NCBI GenBank assembly: GCA_009760855.2
Contig: WPIO01000055.1
Coordinates: forward strand, 1,722,501-1,785,000
DNA: 62,500 bases
Direction: 5' to 3'
Source of the DNA: Cristatella mucedo
Lineage: Eukaryota > Bryozoa > Phylactolaemata > Cristatellidae
This document shows, one piece after another, positions 1-11,344 of the stretch. Numbering within the stretch: the first letter of the stretch is position 1; every line of letters begins with the position of its first letter. The translations under genes and the position numbers were made by a program. The notes beneath the pieces are model-generated. The model saw only the letters and a list, made by a program, of their open reading frames with translations. It was not told where the DNA came from and searched no databases.

Positions 1-204
1 TTTGCTGTGTTGTGTGTGTGTGGGGGAGGGGAGGAGGAACCGAGCGCCAAAAGTAGGGAAAAGATCCGGCCGTACATCCGCCCATGCGTTTGTTGTCTCC
101 GCCGCTGCCACCTGCTAGCTTTTTCCGAAGCTTCGGCGACTAGCTACTGTCCCTGCCGCCACTTCTTCATGGCAACGGCGCGGCCAGCTCATAGATCGTG
201 GCTC

Positions 205-395
205 ATTGGTGAGCCGCGATGGCACACTAGGTAAGGCGGTTGCTTTTCACGACCTCTTCCCGAGGTCGTGGGCTCGAATCCTGCAGTGGGTGATTCTATG
301 TTGCCGATGCAAGTGGTGGCAATAGTCGTAAAGGCTCTTCTGTTGCTCTACAAAAAAGGCTGTTAAAGCGGCTAGTATTTTTATTTATTTGTCTG
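205..395 (+). mobile_element. SINE-1 copy (tRNA-derived)
   Basis: The head resembles a Pol III promoter: an A-box-like GATGGCACACTAGGTAAGG and a B box in GGGCTCGAATCC. The body carries two imperfect stems (GAGGTCGTG and GCAAGTGGTGGCAATAG) and the copy ends GGCTGTTAAAGCGGCTAGT followed by a TATTT-rich tail. At least six recognisable copies occur in the window on both strands. Confidence 0.75.
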
Positions 396-1535
396 TTTCG
401 TCCGGGTGCATGAAGCCTGTGACCGGTGGCAGCTGGAAGCGCTAAACGAGTCGGGCACGCGGCCATGCTTTGTGGCTGCTGCTGCTGCCACTTTTGCCAA
501 ACAGCCGTGTGCTAGCTTACCTGCCCACCAATGCCATTTCAGCCTTGGTGCCGAACCGTTGAGTGGCCGAGCGGTTGAGCGGAGAATGAAACAGGTGACT
601 ACACCGGGGAGGCAGAGCAGAGCGGTCGGCAGCCGTTCGGCTCGCCGGCCGAGAAGCCAGTCCTTGCAGCGCCGCTGTCGCTCGCCCTTCACCTTTGTCG
701 GCTGCCGAGCTCGGCGCCGGGCGAGGCATCGGGCAAGGCATCGGGCAAGGCGGCATCAGAGGCTGCTTGGCAACTGAGGCAGCAGCAGCAGCAAAGCGCT
801 GCCAGACAACTGCGCACTTGCCTGTCGGCCCGGATTAGGCGTCGTTGTTATTTGCACTATCGGGAGGCAGCTATTTGTGCAAAGACTCGGTAGGTAGCCT
901 AGTAGAGAGGTGCTGGGATGCACCAACCAAGACCAACAATTGGCTTGCCCTTCTGCCTCCGACCTAGGGGGGGGAGGGAGACCTGCAGGGTGAGGGGGTG
1001 GAGCCGGTGAGGGAAGGTCAGCGGGTCAGTCAGGTAAGGTCAGCTAGCCGGCCAAACGTTAGGCTGGCTACCCAGCTGCTGCTACTGCTGCACGGGTGCT
1101 GGCTGCGTGGGAGTGGGCAACCGGACATGCGATCGAGCAGCCACCACTGCTGGCCACCGAGCGCGCCCAGAGCAGAGCTCGTGCCCGGACTCGCCTGCCC
1201 GTTTGCCTTCGAGCAGAGCGTGCCCACTCTGGCAGCAGTCGTTCGACAGCTCTGCTAGCCCGAGCGCCATTATGCCGTCTCGGCAGTCTTGACAGTCCTC
1301 TCTCATCAGCTCGTAGCAGCGTCATTCCCGCTCGAGCTGCTGCTGCTGCTGCTGCTGCTGCGGAGGCGGCGGCGGTTCTGCCTGAGCGTCCCGCAAACTG
1401 CATCGGATCGGCTTGCACGGATCGCTCTCTCTTTCTCTCTCTCTCTCCCTCTCTCTCTATTTGCCATGGTCGCCGATGCCGCCGTCGAGTGTGTGTCTTA
1501 GCACAAGCGCTTCAATCTCTTGCGGCCGTTTCTAG
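396..1535 (+). other. GC-rich sequence upstream of the tubby exon (intron or 5' region)
   Basis: No coding exon can be supported here. The stretch is rich in GCN repeats and contains a CT run at about 1424-1458, which could serve as a distant pyrimidine tract. Open frames on both strands have Ala/Arg-rich composition typical of GC-rich noncoding DNA. Confidence 0.45.
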
Positions 1536-2591
1536 GCACCGCCGCCCACCGTCAGAGAGGGGGGCTTCAGCAGCGCCGACACGAGGAAGCGTAACGAGCT
1601 GAACAGCAGCAGCTCGGCAGCAGCAAATAGCGCAGCCGCCGGCGAAGGCGCCGAGCTCACGGCCGTGGCGGCTGCCACGGCCGCGAGCTCGGCGGCAGCG
1701 GCTGAGTTGACGTCCGACGGCGGCGGCAAGAAGGCTGTCGGTGGCAGCAGCGGCGCGTCGTCGCTGATGGCCACCGGGCCGCAGCTGACCGTCGACCCGG
1801 CCGACGATCTGGAGACGTTTGTGCTCAAGCCGTCGCCGCAGGGCGTCGTCATTCGCTGCCGCATCACTCGTGACAAGCGCGGCATCGACCGCAGCGCCTT
1901 TCCCACCTACTTCCTGCACATGGAGCGCGAGGACGGGCGCAAGGTGTTCCTGCTCGCCGGCCGCAAGCGTAAGAAGAGCGCCACGTCCAACTACCTCATC
2001 TCGGTCGACCCGACCGACTTGGCGCGTGAGAGCGACTCGTACATCGGCAAGCTGCGCTCCAACCTGCTCGGCACGCAGTTCACCGTCTACGACGGCGGCC
2101 GCAACCCTCGCGAGGGCTCGGCGAGCAGCAGTGGAGGCGGCGGCGGCAAGGAGGCGCCGCGCTGCGAGCTCGCCGCCGTCGTCTATGAGACGAACGTGCT
2201 CGGCTTCAAGGGGCCGCGCAAGATGACCGTGGTCGTGCCCGGCATGAGTCTCGAGCACCTGCGCGTCGACGTGCGCCCGACGACGGACAACGACGGCCTG
2301 GTGGAGCGCTGGAAGCGCAAGCAAATGGACGGCCTCATCGAGCTGCACAACAAGACGCCCGTGTGGAACGAGGAGACGCAGTCGTACGTGCTCAACTTCC
2401 ACGGGCGCGTCACGCAGGCGTCGGTGAAGAACTTCCAGATCGTGCACGACAACGACGTCGACTACATCGTGATGCAGTTTGGCCGCGTCTCCGACGAGGT
2501 GTTCACCATGGACTTTGCCTACCCGCTCTGCGCCCTGCAGGCGTTCGCCATAGCGCTCAGCAGCTTCGATAGCAAGCTGGCTTGCGAGTAG
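1536..2591 (+). CDS. TUB: Tubby-like protein, last exon with the complete tubby domain
   Basis: Tubby-family proteins bind plasma-membrane PI(4,5)P2 through their C-terminal beta-barrel and carry cargo to cilia with IFT-A; some also act in the nucleus. The frame is open from a 3' splice site (TTTCTAG, 1525-1535) to TAG at 2589-2591. After an Ala/Ser-rich linker containing a TRKRNEL stretch, the domain starts near [12 protein letters not shown] and ends with the family C-terminus [14 protein letters not shown]. The basic GRKRKKS segment (about 1958-1978), which holds phosphoinositide-contacting residues in mouse TUB, is kept, as are [22 protein letters not shown] and [16 protein letters not shown]. 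An [11 protein letters not shown] insertion sits in the loop after VYDGGRNP. The upstream in-frame stop at 1533-1535 means earlier coding must come from other exons, probably left of the window. TUB versus TULP3 cannot be settled from this exon. The exact acceptor is uncertain; CAG sites at 1555 and 1571 are alternatives. Confidence 0.93.
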   Translation, partial: APPPTVREGGFSSADTRKRNELNSSSSAAANSAAAGEGAELTAVAAATAASSAAAAELTSDGGGKKAVGGSSGASSLMATGPQLTVDPADDLETFVLKPSPQGVVIRCRITRDKRGIDRSAFPTYFLHMEREDGRKVFLLAGRKRKKSATSNYLISVDPTDLARESDSYIGKLRSNLLGTQFTVYDGGRNPREGSASSSGGGGGKEAPRCELAAVVYETNVLGFKGPRKMTVVVPGMSLEHLRVDVRPTTDNDGLVERWKRKQMDGLIELHNKTPVWNEETQSYVLNFHGRVTQASVKNFQIVHDNDVDYIVMQFGRVSDEVFTMDFAYPLCALQAFAIALSSFDSKLACE

Positions 2592-3965
2592 TCGGCTGAC
2601 GCAGCCGCCGCCGCCGCCGCTGCGTCCACCGCCGCCGAAGCCTCCGCTGCCTGCGAACAGCGGAAACGCAACGCCGATGCAGCGGCCCCTGCCGACGGGT
2701 TCGTCGTCGGGGGCGGGGCAGGGGTGCAGCCAGCAGGTCGACCAGTTGCGACAGAGTCGCTCGCACAGTACGCTGCTGCGCGAAAGTCACCGGGGCATCA
2801 GTGAAAGCAATGAGGACTCGACTGTCGAGCAGCTGAGCGGTCTGCTCCTGAGAGCTGGCTGCTGCTGGTCGATGGGAAAAACTCGAGCGGCGGTGGCGGC
2901 GGCGGTCCAGCATCCAACGAGCATTCAGCGGCTTGCCGTGCTGCGTGCACATGCGCAGGAGCCGAAAGAGCGGCTGCCCCCTAATGCCGTGGTGCAGCGG
3001 CAGCGGCCATTTGTTTTTCCCTCTTGGGCACCGTTCTGCATACTAATTACAGTGAAGCTTTTTTCCCCGGCGAGCCCTGGTCTGCCGTCTAGCGGCTGCG
3101 ACTTCGGGGGCCCGGGGTCATGTCGCACAGCTCCCGACCGCCCAGGCGCGGCTGCTCGCCTGCTGCTGCCGACCGGCTGCAGCGACTCGGCGATCGATAG
3201 GCGCTCGCGTCACGTGCCCGCACCGCTTCGGCGGCCACGAACGACGACGGCGGTGCAGCAGCAGCAGCGCGCGCACGCCCAGTCATCCACGTGGCGTTCG
3301 ATGGCTGGCTTCCGAAGGCTGGCTTTGCAGCTGCCACGTGGCACCTCGCCCTTGAAGGGAGTGGCCGCCTCGAGGCTGGCTCGAGTCGGTTGCCTGCCTC
3401 TCACCTTGCACTGCCTTCGGTCGTGAGAGGAGAGAGAGAGAGAGCTGCCGCTGCCGCTGCTGTTACAGCTGCTCCCGCTTTGCGAAGTCCCCGGCCGTCA
3501 TGGCCACGCTCGGCGCATGCAGCCGAGAGCTTGCTGCTCTGACGTCACTCGGCTCGGAGTTGCTCGAGTCGACGAATCGAGCTGCGACGCTGCAGTTCAC
3601 GCGACGCCCGGGCTGCAGCTCACGTGACGCCGGCTCGGCAGCGCAGGCGTGGCGCCAGTGTGTGCGAGCAGCAGCTGTCGCAGTAGCAGCGACGACGAGC
3701 ACGAGCCGCGGTGGAGCCATCATGTAACTCACTGCTTGCTCACCGGCTCACTGTAGGGGCGCTGCCGATGCCGAAGCTTTAATTTTTTGCAAACTTGTTC
3801 CCCGCTGCATTCATCTTTGCGCATAGACGGCCAGCGGCAATCGTATTTTGTTAAGCATGTCTTTTGCCTAGGTGCAGTTGATAACCTTTAAATGTTCGGT
3901 TGATTGTACAGTAGCCGGTGCAAAAAAGTAATGCACGAGAATTCTAATAAACTTCGTTCCTGGCA
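2592..3965 (+). other. Probable 3' UTR of the tubby gene
   Basis: GC-rich sequence following the tubby stop. Several frames are open but match nothing I recognise and look like composition artefacts. A short GA run lies at 3430-3443. The region turns AT-rich after 3780, just before the poly(A) signal. Confidence 0.55.
3946..3951 (+). terminator. Poly(A) signal AATAAA
   Basis: AATAAA lies about 1.36 kb after the tubby stop, in an AT-rich stretch and on the same strand. It is the first canonical signal downstream, so the transcript probably ends near 3965-3975. Confidence 0.6.
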
Positions 3966-4059
3966 TCGACTGAGCTGCCGCGACCCCAGCAGCGCTGCTG
4001 CTGCCACTGGGCTAGTTTGCCGGCGCTAGCTCGTGGGCCTAACTCGAGTCGAAATGAAA

Positions 4060-5010
4060 TGTAATGTATCTCCATCTGTGACTCCACAAAGTCATAAAGA
4101 CCATGTGGGTGTTACGCAGGAGAGTTTTGTATAGCGCACTCACAGCCTAAGTGGCTTTCGGTACGCATTCGGTAGCCAACAGACTTCGTCTCACGCAACA
4201 AAGAGAAAGTGGGAAGCATAGCAGAGTCAGGAGAGCAGTTGAGGTTGTGAGTAGCGTAGAAGTAGCAGTTCAGGACCGCTGAAAAAGATGTGCCATAGTC
4301 GGCAGTTGGAGAGTAGATGTCGTTGCGTAAGAATTGTGGAAGCGAGTTCCACAGTCTAGGACCTGTAGAGCTAAAGCTTCTGTCGCCAACTGTCTTTAAG
4401 TGGGGGAATGGGAGAGCTAATTTATTGTCCACACAGGACCTCAGGGTACGAACAGGCTGAAACTGATGCAGCAGTTCAGCTAGGTACGAAGGAGCCAAGC
4501 CGTGGCGAGCCTTGTGGGTCAGCATAAGAACTTTGCTCTGTATCCTTTGCTCAACCGGCAACCATCCTAGCTCTTTCAGCAGAGGTGACACGTGCTCAAA
4601 CCGCTGGGACTTGAAGACCAGCCTTGCAGCCATATTCATAGTCCGCTGTAGTGGCATAATAGCTTTCTTTGGCAGCCCAGCCAAAAGGGAATTACAATAA
4701 TCAAGCCGAGACAGAACTAAAGAGTTAGTTAAATTTTTTGCAAGCCACTGTGGGAGACAGCTTCTAATCTTGGATAGGGGTCGGATGTGATGGCTAGCTG
4801 TAGAAGCAGTCTTCTGAATGAAGCTTTTGAAATTGAGGCAACTGTCGAACACGACACCTAGATTACGAGCACATGGTGAAGGTCGCACAATAGCATCACC
4901 TATTAGAACAGCAAAGCCTTTTAATCCAGCCACACGCTTAGGGTGTCCTATGAGAAGCAGCTTGGTTTTATCGTCATTTAATTTCAGGAAGTTTTCCGAC
5001 ATCCAGGATC
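4060..5010 (-). mobile_element. LINE family B, 5'-truncated copy with reverse-transcriptase C-terminus
   Basis: Minus-strand ORF 5002-4112 starts inside the RT domain at NFLKLNDDKTKLL and runs through LSRLDYCNSLLAGLP, LGWLPVEQRIQSKVL and GPRLWNSLPQFLR to a stop. These are hallmarks of the RT/thumb region of CR1/L2-type non-LTR retrotransposons. The 3' UTR ends in a GGAGATACATTACATT-type tail at about 4060-4080. The endonuclease and the YADD box are missing, so the copy is dead on arrival by 5' truncation. Confidence 0.85.
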
Positions 5011-5096
5011 AAATATCATAAGAGGCTCGAGTCGTAAGAGTAACGGCTCGAGTCGTAAGAGTAGGCGTGGTATGCTGCCTAGCCTGATTAGACGAT

Positions 5097-5192
5097 AGTT
5101 CTGATAGATAGTATTCTGATTCTGATAGATAGTATTCTGATTCTGATAGATAGTATTCTGATTCTGATAGATAGTATTCTGATTCTGATAGA
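5097..5192. repeat. 21-bp tandem repeat, about 4.5 copies
   Basis: Unit GATAGATAGTATTCTGATTCT is nearly perfect. Because 21 is a multiple of three, one minus-strand frame stays open as a repeated YQNQNTI peptide. The array lies between LINE-B and LINE-A fragments. Confidence 0.9.
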
Positions 5193-5223
5193 GCTTTGGC
5201 TCAAGCAAGAGAATGACCTACCG

Positions 5224-5886
5224 GCGTGTGCAATCAGGCGATTGCAGCTGGTGCAAAACTCCGCAGCCAGGCTTGTCTGTCGTGAGCGTAGCAGTTGCCA
5301 CGTCACACCACTTCTCGCCGACCTGCACTGGCTACCAGTCAAGCAACGGATCGACTTCAAGGTTTTGTCGCTCACTTTTAGGTCCCTTCATTCTTTGGCT
5401 CCAGCCTATCTCTCAGATCTACTCCCCCATCAGGCCAATCATCGTACCACTCGCTTTTCGGAATCCAACAGTCTACCAATACCTCGTACAAACCTCAAAT
5501 CCTTTGCAGACCGTGCATCTAGTTCGTATGCTCCCAAAGCCTGGAACTCCCTCCCGACTTGCATCACAACATCCCCTGACTTGACCACATTTAAAAAGAA
5601 CTTGAAAACACACCTATTTAGGACAGCATTTAGTGGGTCCCTGTGATTCGTCCTTCATGTGCTTATGCGTGCTGACACTGTGCATGCTGCCACTAACCAC
5701 ATTTGCATGCTGACCCAGTGCATGTCACCCCTAACCATGTTATTCATTTTGTTTGTTTATCAAGCATGATATTACTCACCATTCAATTGCATTTCCCTTT
5801 GCAGCAAATGTAAAGAGCCCAGAGAGAGATTGAGTTCTCTGAGGGCGCTTTGTCAAGTGCATTATTATTATCATTATTATTATTAA
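5224..5886 (+). mobile_element. LINE family A, 3' fragment
   Basis: Encodes the end of the RT ORF (LQLVQNSAARLV, LADLHWLPVKQRIDFKVL, SYAPKAWNSLPTC, ending LFRTAFSGSL stop at 5644-5646). The conserved 3' UTR follows, with a GCC(C)AGAGAGAGATTGAGTTCTCT hairpin region, GGGCGCTTTGTCAAGTGC and an ATT-rich tail. Truncated at the 5' end. Confidence 0.85.
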
Positions 5887-5888
5887 TG

Positions 5889-6475
5889 ACGGAACATACA
5901 AGTGAGTGAAAAAACCTTCAAGTCGATGAGCTGCTCGATGGGAAGCCGGTAGAGGACTGTGGGAAGTGGTGTACTGTGGCAATTGCAACCTCCACCGTAG
6001 ACAAGTGTGGCTGCTAAGCTTTGCTCCAACTGTAAATGCTTTACTACCAGAAAAGACCAATTTATTGCCAAAAAGGCCAGAAATTGCCAGGCCAGAAAAC
6101 CTCAAGATGGGATGGATGTCCCAATTACATTGACCAACTTGGATGTGGCACTCTCGTCTATCGGAGGCCCCATTTTTTCCCAATGTTACATAGCTGAAAG
6201 TAGGCAGTCTTGACTGCGTAGCTGATTCTGCCGATAGCCTAGTGAAAGGCCTCTTTGGATCAGGAGGAATAAATTTCGAGCAGGTGCTACCCGAGACATG
6301 CAGGCAGAAGCCATTTTAGGGATTTTTTTCCGTTTACGAGTAGCTCTCGGCTTTTTTAAATCTAGTAAGTTGGTTTTATCATTTGCAGCCATGCACGTGA
6401 GAGAGTCAGCAATACATGCTGCATGGTAGTTAAGAGAGTTTGACATGCTGGAAGGGAGAAAAGAAATCAATTCAT
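5889..6475 (-). mobile_element. Diverged LINE-A-like fragment
   Basis: The minus strand preserves degraded versions of the family A segment around HWLPVKQRIDFKV (here YRLPIEQLIDLKV) and the region just upstream, with several frame breaks. It sits tail-to-tail with the preceding plus-strand copy. Confidence 0.5.
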
Positions 6476-6529
6476 TTTAGGTTATCGAAAAGAAGCCCGG
6501 AGTAGCATCCCACCGTCATAATGCACGTG

Positions 6530-6730
6530 AGAAAAAGAGAGAGAAAGTGTGTGAGGGAGACAGAGACAGTGAGAGACAGAGACAGAGATAGAGATAGAGA
6601 CAGAGCAATAGACAGAGACAGAGATAGAGCAATAGACAGAGGCAGAGACAGAGAACAATAGACAGATAGGCAGAAGACACAGACGGACTGAGAATCAGAG
6701 ATAGCGCAAGCGGAGAAAGAGCTGGAGTGT
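6530..6730. repeat. Degenerate purine-rich (GAGACAGAGATA) repeat
   Basis: Imperfect GAGA/GACA/GATA repeats. Open frames across it (Ser/Leu/Cys-rich on the minus strand) are repeat artefacts. Confidence 0.85.
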
Positions 6731-6779
6731 TGAAGTAAAGCGAGAGCAAACCTGTTCATCGTCTGCTTAAATCTGGTTC

Positions 6780-7436
6780 CTCTAAATCTGTACTCAACAA
6801 AATTCGAAATGATCCCCTGCACTTGGATTAGGGTTGAGTGGGCGTGACAACGAGGTAACCAGCTCAGCAGATTGGCTGACGGCTGCGGCCGTGCGGCGTG
6901 ACCGGTCACGACCCGCGCGGTCAGCGGCGGCAGCCGTGTAGTGAGGGAATGCTTGTGCTGCACTCGCCCAATCATGGTTACTAGCGTCAGCGAAGGTAGG
7001 CCACGGTTCGAATGGCTGCTGCCGCTCTTCCCAGTTCGCGTGTGCGTCAGGGGCATAACGGATTCTGCCTAGCGACCGGCAACCCCTCCTCCCTCCCCGC
7101 CGCACGCCGCCTCCGGCGGCGGCGGCCAACCTGTCGCCTGTGGCCGCTGCGCGACAGTAGCGTCGTTCGTCCGGAGACGCCGGAAAAAGTCGTGATCGCG
7201 GCTCGTAGATCTGGCGAACGAGAACGAGCCGCGAGCAGCCGCACTCGTATAAATAGCGCGTCAAACGCTTCAAGGCGCCCGTGCAGTTCCAGTGTCGGCC
7301 GCTTGGCACCCGGGCCGAGTAGGCCGGTCGGTATGCGGCAGCGGCGGCTCGGCCTCGAAGCAGCTCGGCCCCACCCGCTTCCGTCCCGCTGGACTCCTGC
7401 GCTCTCACTGCCTCCCTCGCCCCATTCGCGCTCGCG
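6780..7436. other. GC-rich, CpG-rich block with a TATA box
   Basis: Sharp rise in GC and CpG compared with flanking LINE DNA, with GGCGG/CCGCC clusters and no recognisable protein in any frame. It contains the TATA element at 7248 and could be a promoter and first noncoding exon of an unassigned transcript. Confidence 0.4.
7248..7256 (+). promoter_or_regulatory. Candidate TATA box TATAAATAG
   Basis: Strong TATAAATAG match in a CpG-rich block. A TSS would be expected about 30 bases downstream, near 7275-7285. No ORF downstream can be assigned, so the transcript is unknown. Confidence 0.35.
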
Positions 7437-7545
7437 CTCTCTCCGCCGGCGACCGATAATAATAATAATAATAATAATAATACGATAACGATGCACTTGA
7501 TAAAGCGCCCTCAGAGAACTCAAATCTCTCTCCGCCGGCGACCGA
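7437..7545 (-). mobile_element. 69-bp LINE-A 3' stub with 20-bp target-site duplication
   Basis: The insert 7457-7525 is only the end of LINE-A in minus orientation: (TAA)n, then TGCACTTGATAAAGCGCCCT, then CAGAGAACTCAAAT. It is flanked by perfect 20-bp direct repeats CTCTCTCCGCCGGCGACCGA at 7437-7456 and 7526-7545. This is a textbook, severely 5'-truncated target-primed insertion and probably recent. Confidence 0.9.
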
Positions 7546-8130
7546 CGTCGCTTGCCGGCTCGCGCCCGACCCGCCTCGTGCTGCTCCGTGCTGCATGTCC
7601 GTTCTTTGCCGCTGCATCCAACGCAAAGCGATGAGGACCTTGCCGCCTCGGCCGCTGACTGTGAACTAGAGAAATAGCTCATGAAATAGCCGAAATAAGC
7701 AGGCTCGTTCGCAGTGGGATGTAGAGTTGTGTAACTAGGTTAATGTCTGTCTTCCGACATGGCCGGCATGTCAGGCGACAGCTTGACCGAAGCCGGTCTC
7801 AGCTGGTGACTATCTGTCGGTCGATGAGGCGTTTCGCTGAGCGATGCCTGCGAGTTGCTAACTAGTCAGCCTGAGTCGCCTGCCGCGCCGACTGCAATCT
7901 ACAAACAATTGTTTGCTCTTTCGCTGGAGCACGGAAGTATTTGTAGTAGTGCTACTTTCTGCATTTTGGTGCTCAATCCTCAGTGTTTGTACTGCGTCAG
8001 GTCTGTACATTCTAAAAGCTTTGTGCCGCTATCTAAGCTGGTGGGCTTTAGGCAGACATATGACATGTTTCTTATCAGCAGCATGCACGTTTCCCTTTGA
8101 TTCGAGGCCGGCTCTGTCTATCTCGATCTG
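7546..8130 (+). other. Intergenic, no recognisable gene
   Basis: Moderate GC, no splice-consistent frame and no repeat I recognise. Short open frames exist but have no domain signature. Confidence 0.4.
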
Positions 8131-8132
8131 TT

Positions 8133-8133
8133 A

Positions 8134-8195
<62 letters not shown>

Positions 8196-8268
8196 CCTCT
8201 CCCTCTCTCTCATCTCTCTCCTCTCTCTCTCCTTCTCTCTCTCTCTCTCTCTCTCTCTCCTTCTCTCT

Positions 8269-8300
<32 letters not shown>
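8133..8300. repeat. (CT)n microsatellite
   Basis: About 165 bp of CT/CCTCT repeats with a few interruptions. Ser/Leu ORFs across it are artefacts. Confidence 0.97.
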
Positions 8301-8303
<3 letters not shown>

Positions 8304-8639
8304 CATCTTACAGTCAGCTCTTCGTGCACCCGCTTGATTTTTGAAGACCCGAATTTAAACTCCCAATGAATGGGTAATACAGATGATTTAGCTGTAAGAT
8401 ATAGAGCAGTAGTATTTGTTGTCGGCCAAAGTCCCCATTTCCCACTTTCAATCTCTCTGGCCCACCGAGCACGTACATTAATTCTCTTTCTCTGTTGAAT
8501 TCTCTTTCTCAGTTGAAGTGTTAAAGTCGCCTCCTCGGATGTGCTGCGACAGTGTATTTCGGTACTGTTGTGAATGCAATCCCGCAGATTGCGAATAGGT
8601 AATTGTCATTTTAGTTTAAATTGAGATCATAGAAAAGAG

Positions 8640-9370
8640 TATTGATAAGAATAATACATTTGATATAGCTACAACAGAGAACTGAATCGCTTTCTAGGCA
8701 GTTTGCATTTGTTGCAAAGGAAGCGCGATCGAATGGTTAATAATAGCATGCTCAATAAAGAACAGGAATAACATGGTTGGGGCTGACATGCGCAGGGCCA
8801 GCATGCAAGTATGGTTTGTAGCAGCATGCACAATGTCAGCACGAATAAGCACATAAAGGACGAATCACAGGGACCCACTAAATGCTATGATAAATGGGTG
8901 CGTTTTTAGTTTCTCTTTAAATATGATCAAGTCAGGGGATGTCGTGACGATAGTCGGGAGTTAGTTCCAGGCTTTGAGACCATGTGAACTAAAAGCACGG
9001 TCTCCAAAGGATTGGAGATTTGTACGAGGTGTAGGTGAACAGATTCCGAAAAAGCATGTGGTACGATGCTTTGGCTGGTGCAGGAGTAGATCTGATAAGT
9101 AGGGTGGAGCCAAAGAATGAAGTGATGTAAAAGTGAGTGACAAAAACCTTGGAAGTCGATGCGTTGCTTGACTGGGAGCCAGTGCAGGTTGCCGAGAGTG
9201 GGATGATGTGGCAACTGTGACGCTCACGAAAGACAAGCCTAGCTGCCGAGTTTTGCACCAGCTGTAAGCACCTGAGTGCGAAGGCCGGTAGGCCAGCAAG
9301 CCACGAGTTACAGAAGTCAAGATGGTATGTCACAAATGCATGGACCAATTTAGATGTGGTATCCCTGATA
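8640..9370 (-). mobile_element. LINE family A fragment, frame broken
   Basis: On the minus strand, VHAFVTYHLDFCNSWLAGLP and LQLVQNSAARLVFRE are in one frame, while the HWLPVKQRIDF and LKSFGDRAFSS segments fall in others, so frameshifts have accumulated. The 3' UTR signature TTTCTAGGCA...TTGATA ends near 8640. Confidence 0.8.
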
Positions 9371-9599
9371 AAAAGATATTGAGATCTGACAGAGGGAGGG
9401 AGAGAGCAAGAGAGAAGGAGGGAGGTAGATGTAAAGATGAGGGAGTGGGGGGAGTTGACGAAAGTTTCGGACGTTTCAGCATTCTGGAAGTCCAGACGCT
9501 ATGGTGATATATCTGTAAATGAGTACATGCTGATCTAAAAGCTGTGTAGCACCCTCAAAGAAATAGAAACACTGCTATGCAATTTATATATGTTTTAAG

Positions 9600-9920
9600 G
9601 GAAGCATATCAATATGGATATCAATATGGTCAGTGGTAGTATTCACAGCATCAGCATGCATGAACACACAGAGGACAAAACACACAGACCCAGCAAATGC
9701 TGTGAGGAACAGGTACATTTTTAGCTTTTTTTTTTAAATTTCGTGTTCCAAACTTTGAGAGCATACGAACTAAAGGCACAGTCTCCAAAGGATTTGAGGT
9801 TGGTTCATAGCACAGCTAAGCGATCCAAGTCAGAATAGCAAGTGGCATGGTGCTCAATCTGATTGGAAAGTAGTTTGGATAGGTAGGCTGAATTAAGAGA
9901 ATGAAGGGAATTACGCTTTT
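9600..9920 (-). mobile_element. Diverged LINE-A 3' fragment
   Basis: Keeps the minus-strand 3' UTR landmarks (CAGCATGCATGAACACA, CCCAGCAAATGCTGTGA) and the AACTAAAGGCACAGTCTCCAAAGG segment of the RT C-terminus. Heavily mutated. Confidence 0.6.
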
Positions 9921-10027
9921 TCTGAGAATAGTACCTTTGAGAGTGACTGTTTTGGGTGCTTTGCTATTGCTACATCACAATGACCAAAGGACACCACTAC
10001 TCCCAGGTACGCGGGCTCACTTATCTG

Positions 10028-10215
10028 TATCTGGCGAGTTTTCGGTAGCGCACTCGAAGCCCGAGCAGCAGTAGCCAACAGACTCCATCTCAGGCAACAA
10101 AGAGAAAGCGAGAAGCATGGCTGAGTTGTGAGGGCAGGCAGCGAGTGGCAGCCGTGGAAGCAGCAGCTAGACCGGAGTTCTGGAGTGGCTGGAAAGAATG
10201 GAGAAATGGCGGCTC
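10028..10215 (-). mobile_element. LINE family B 3' fragment
   Basis: Shares with the 4060-5010 copy the string TTTTCGGTAGCGCACTC-like, GCCAACAGACTCCATCTCA and CAACAAAGAGAAAGCGAGAAGCATGG-like blocks, in the same orientation. Confidence 0.6.
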
Positions 10216-10689
10216 TGATCCAAAGACTGCTAAGGCCTTTTTAGCTCTTTCCACAGATTGACATTTAAAAAAAACTAGCTCTGTAGACTGTTAGGTGGGC
10301 TTGACCTACAACAATCGCCAGCCATAGCAGCTAGCCCAACGATCGATGCATGAGGCAGGCCTTGAACCCACGATCGGAGTCGTGAAGTGTGAGTGGCTTA
10401 GCCCTAGGCCTAGTCCTACAGGTGAAGTGAAGATCCACTGATTCAGCAGCCTAATTTGTATTGCATTACCTGCTATCATCCTGCTTGCATTGCACTATGA
10501 AGGATTGCATGATGCTGCTCTCGAACCCACGACCTGGAATATGAAGTATGAAGACCTTACTGTGGGATTCCTCTCTGTCTTATATGGCTGTGTGTTTGTC
10601 AGTAGTCTGCTTGTGACTCTATGTATCTGTCTATCTGGGACTCTTATTTTGTCTTGGTTTTGTGTGTACTGGCAGTCTCTGTCTCTCTC

Positions 10690-10813
10690 CTAATGTAATG
10701 TAATGTATCTCTGTCTGTAACTCCACAAAGACTATGTGGATTTTAAGCAGTTTTTTATAGCGCACTCACATCCTATGCGGCGTTCGGTACACATTCGGTA
10801 GCCAACAGACTTC

Positions 10814-10830
<17 letters not shown>
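10690..10830 (-). mobile_element. LINE family B 3' end
   Basis: TGTAATGTAATGTATCTCTG, then CTGTAACTCCACAAAG, then CGGTACACATTCGGTAGCC mark the 3' UTR and tail of family B in minus orientation. It runs directly into the long CT/GTCT microsatellite. Confidence 0.75.
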
Positions 10831-11133
<303 letters not shown>

Positions 11134-11344
11134 GGGTATCCCCTGTCTCACTTTCTCTTCTGGTCATGACCAGCATCACAATACTGCCATTAATCACAAG
11201 GGTGTGGCTGCTCGGTCCATCATATTTCCAACTACGTCTGGTGTTGGCTCACAGGTGCAAGCCGTTCGCTAAGACGATGGCTACATCTTGTGCACATGTC
11301 AAAAAAGCCGGCATTTGCATGCTTCACTTATTAGCAGAAATGGA

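Noticed and set aside
213-290. tRNA gene
   Set aside because: A- and B-box-like motifs are present, but there is no clean cloverleaf or acceptor stem, and the same sequence recurs with a SINE body and tail.
1512-2447. 311-codon minus-strand open frame
   Set aside because: It is the antisense shadow of the tubby exon; codon composition and the family match clearly favour the plus strand.
5097-5192. CRISPR-like array
   Set aside because: Units are contiguous 21-mers without spacers, in eukaryotic DNA next to LINE fragments.
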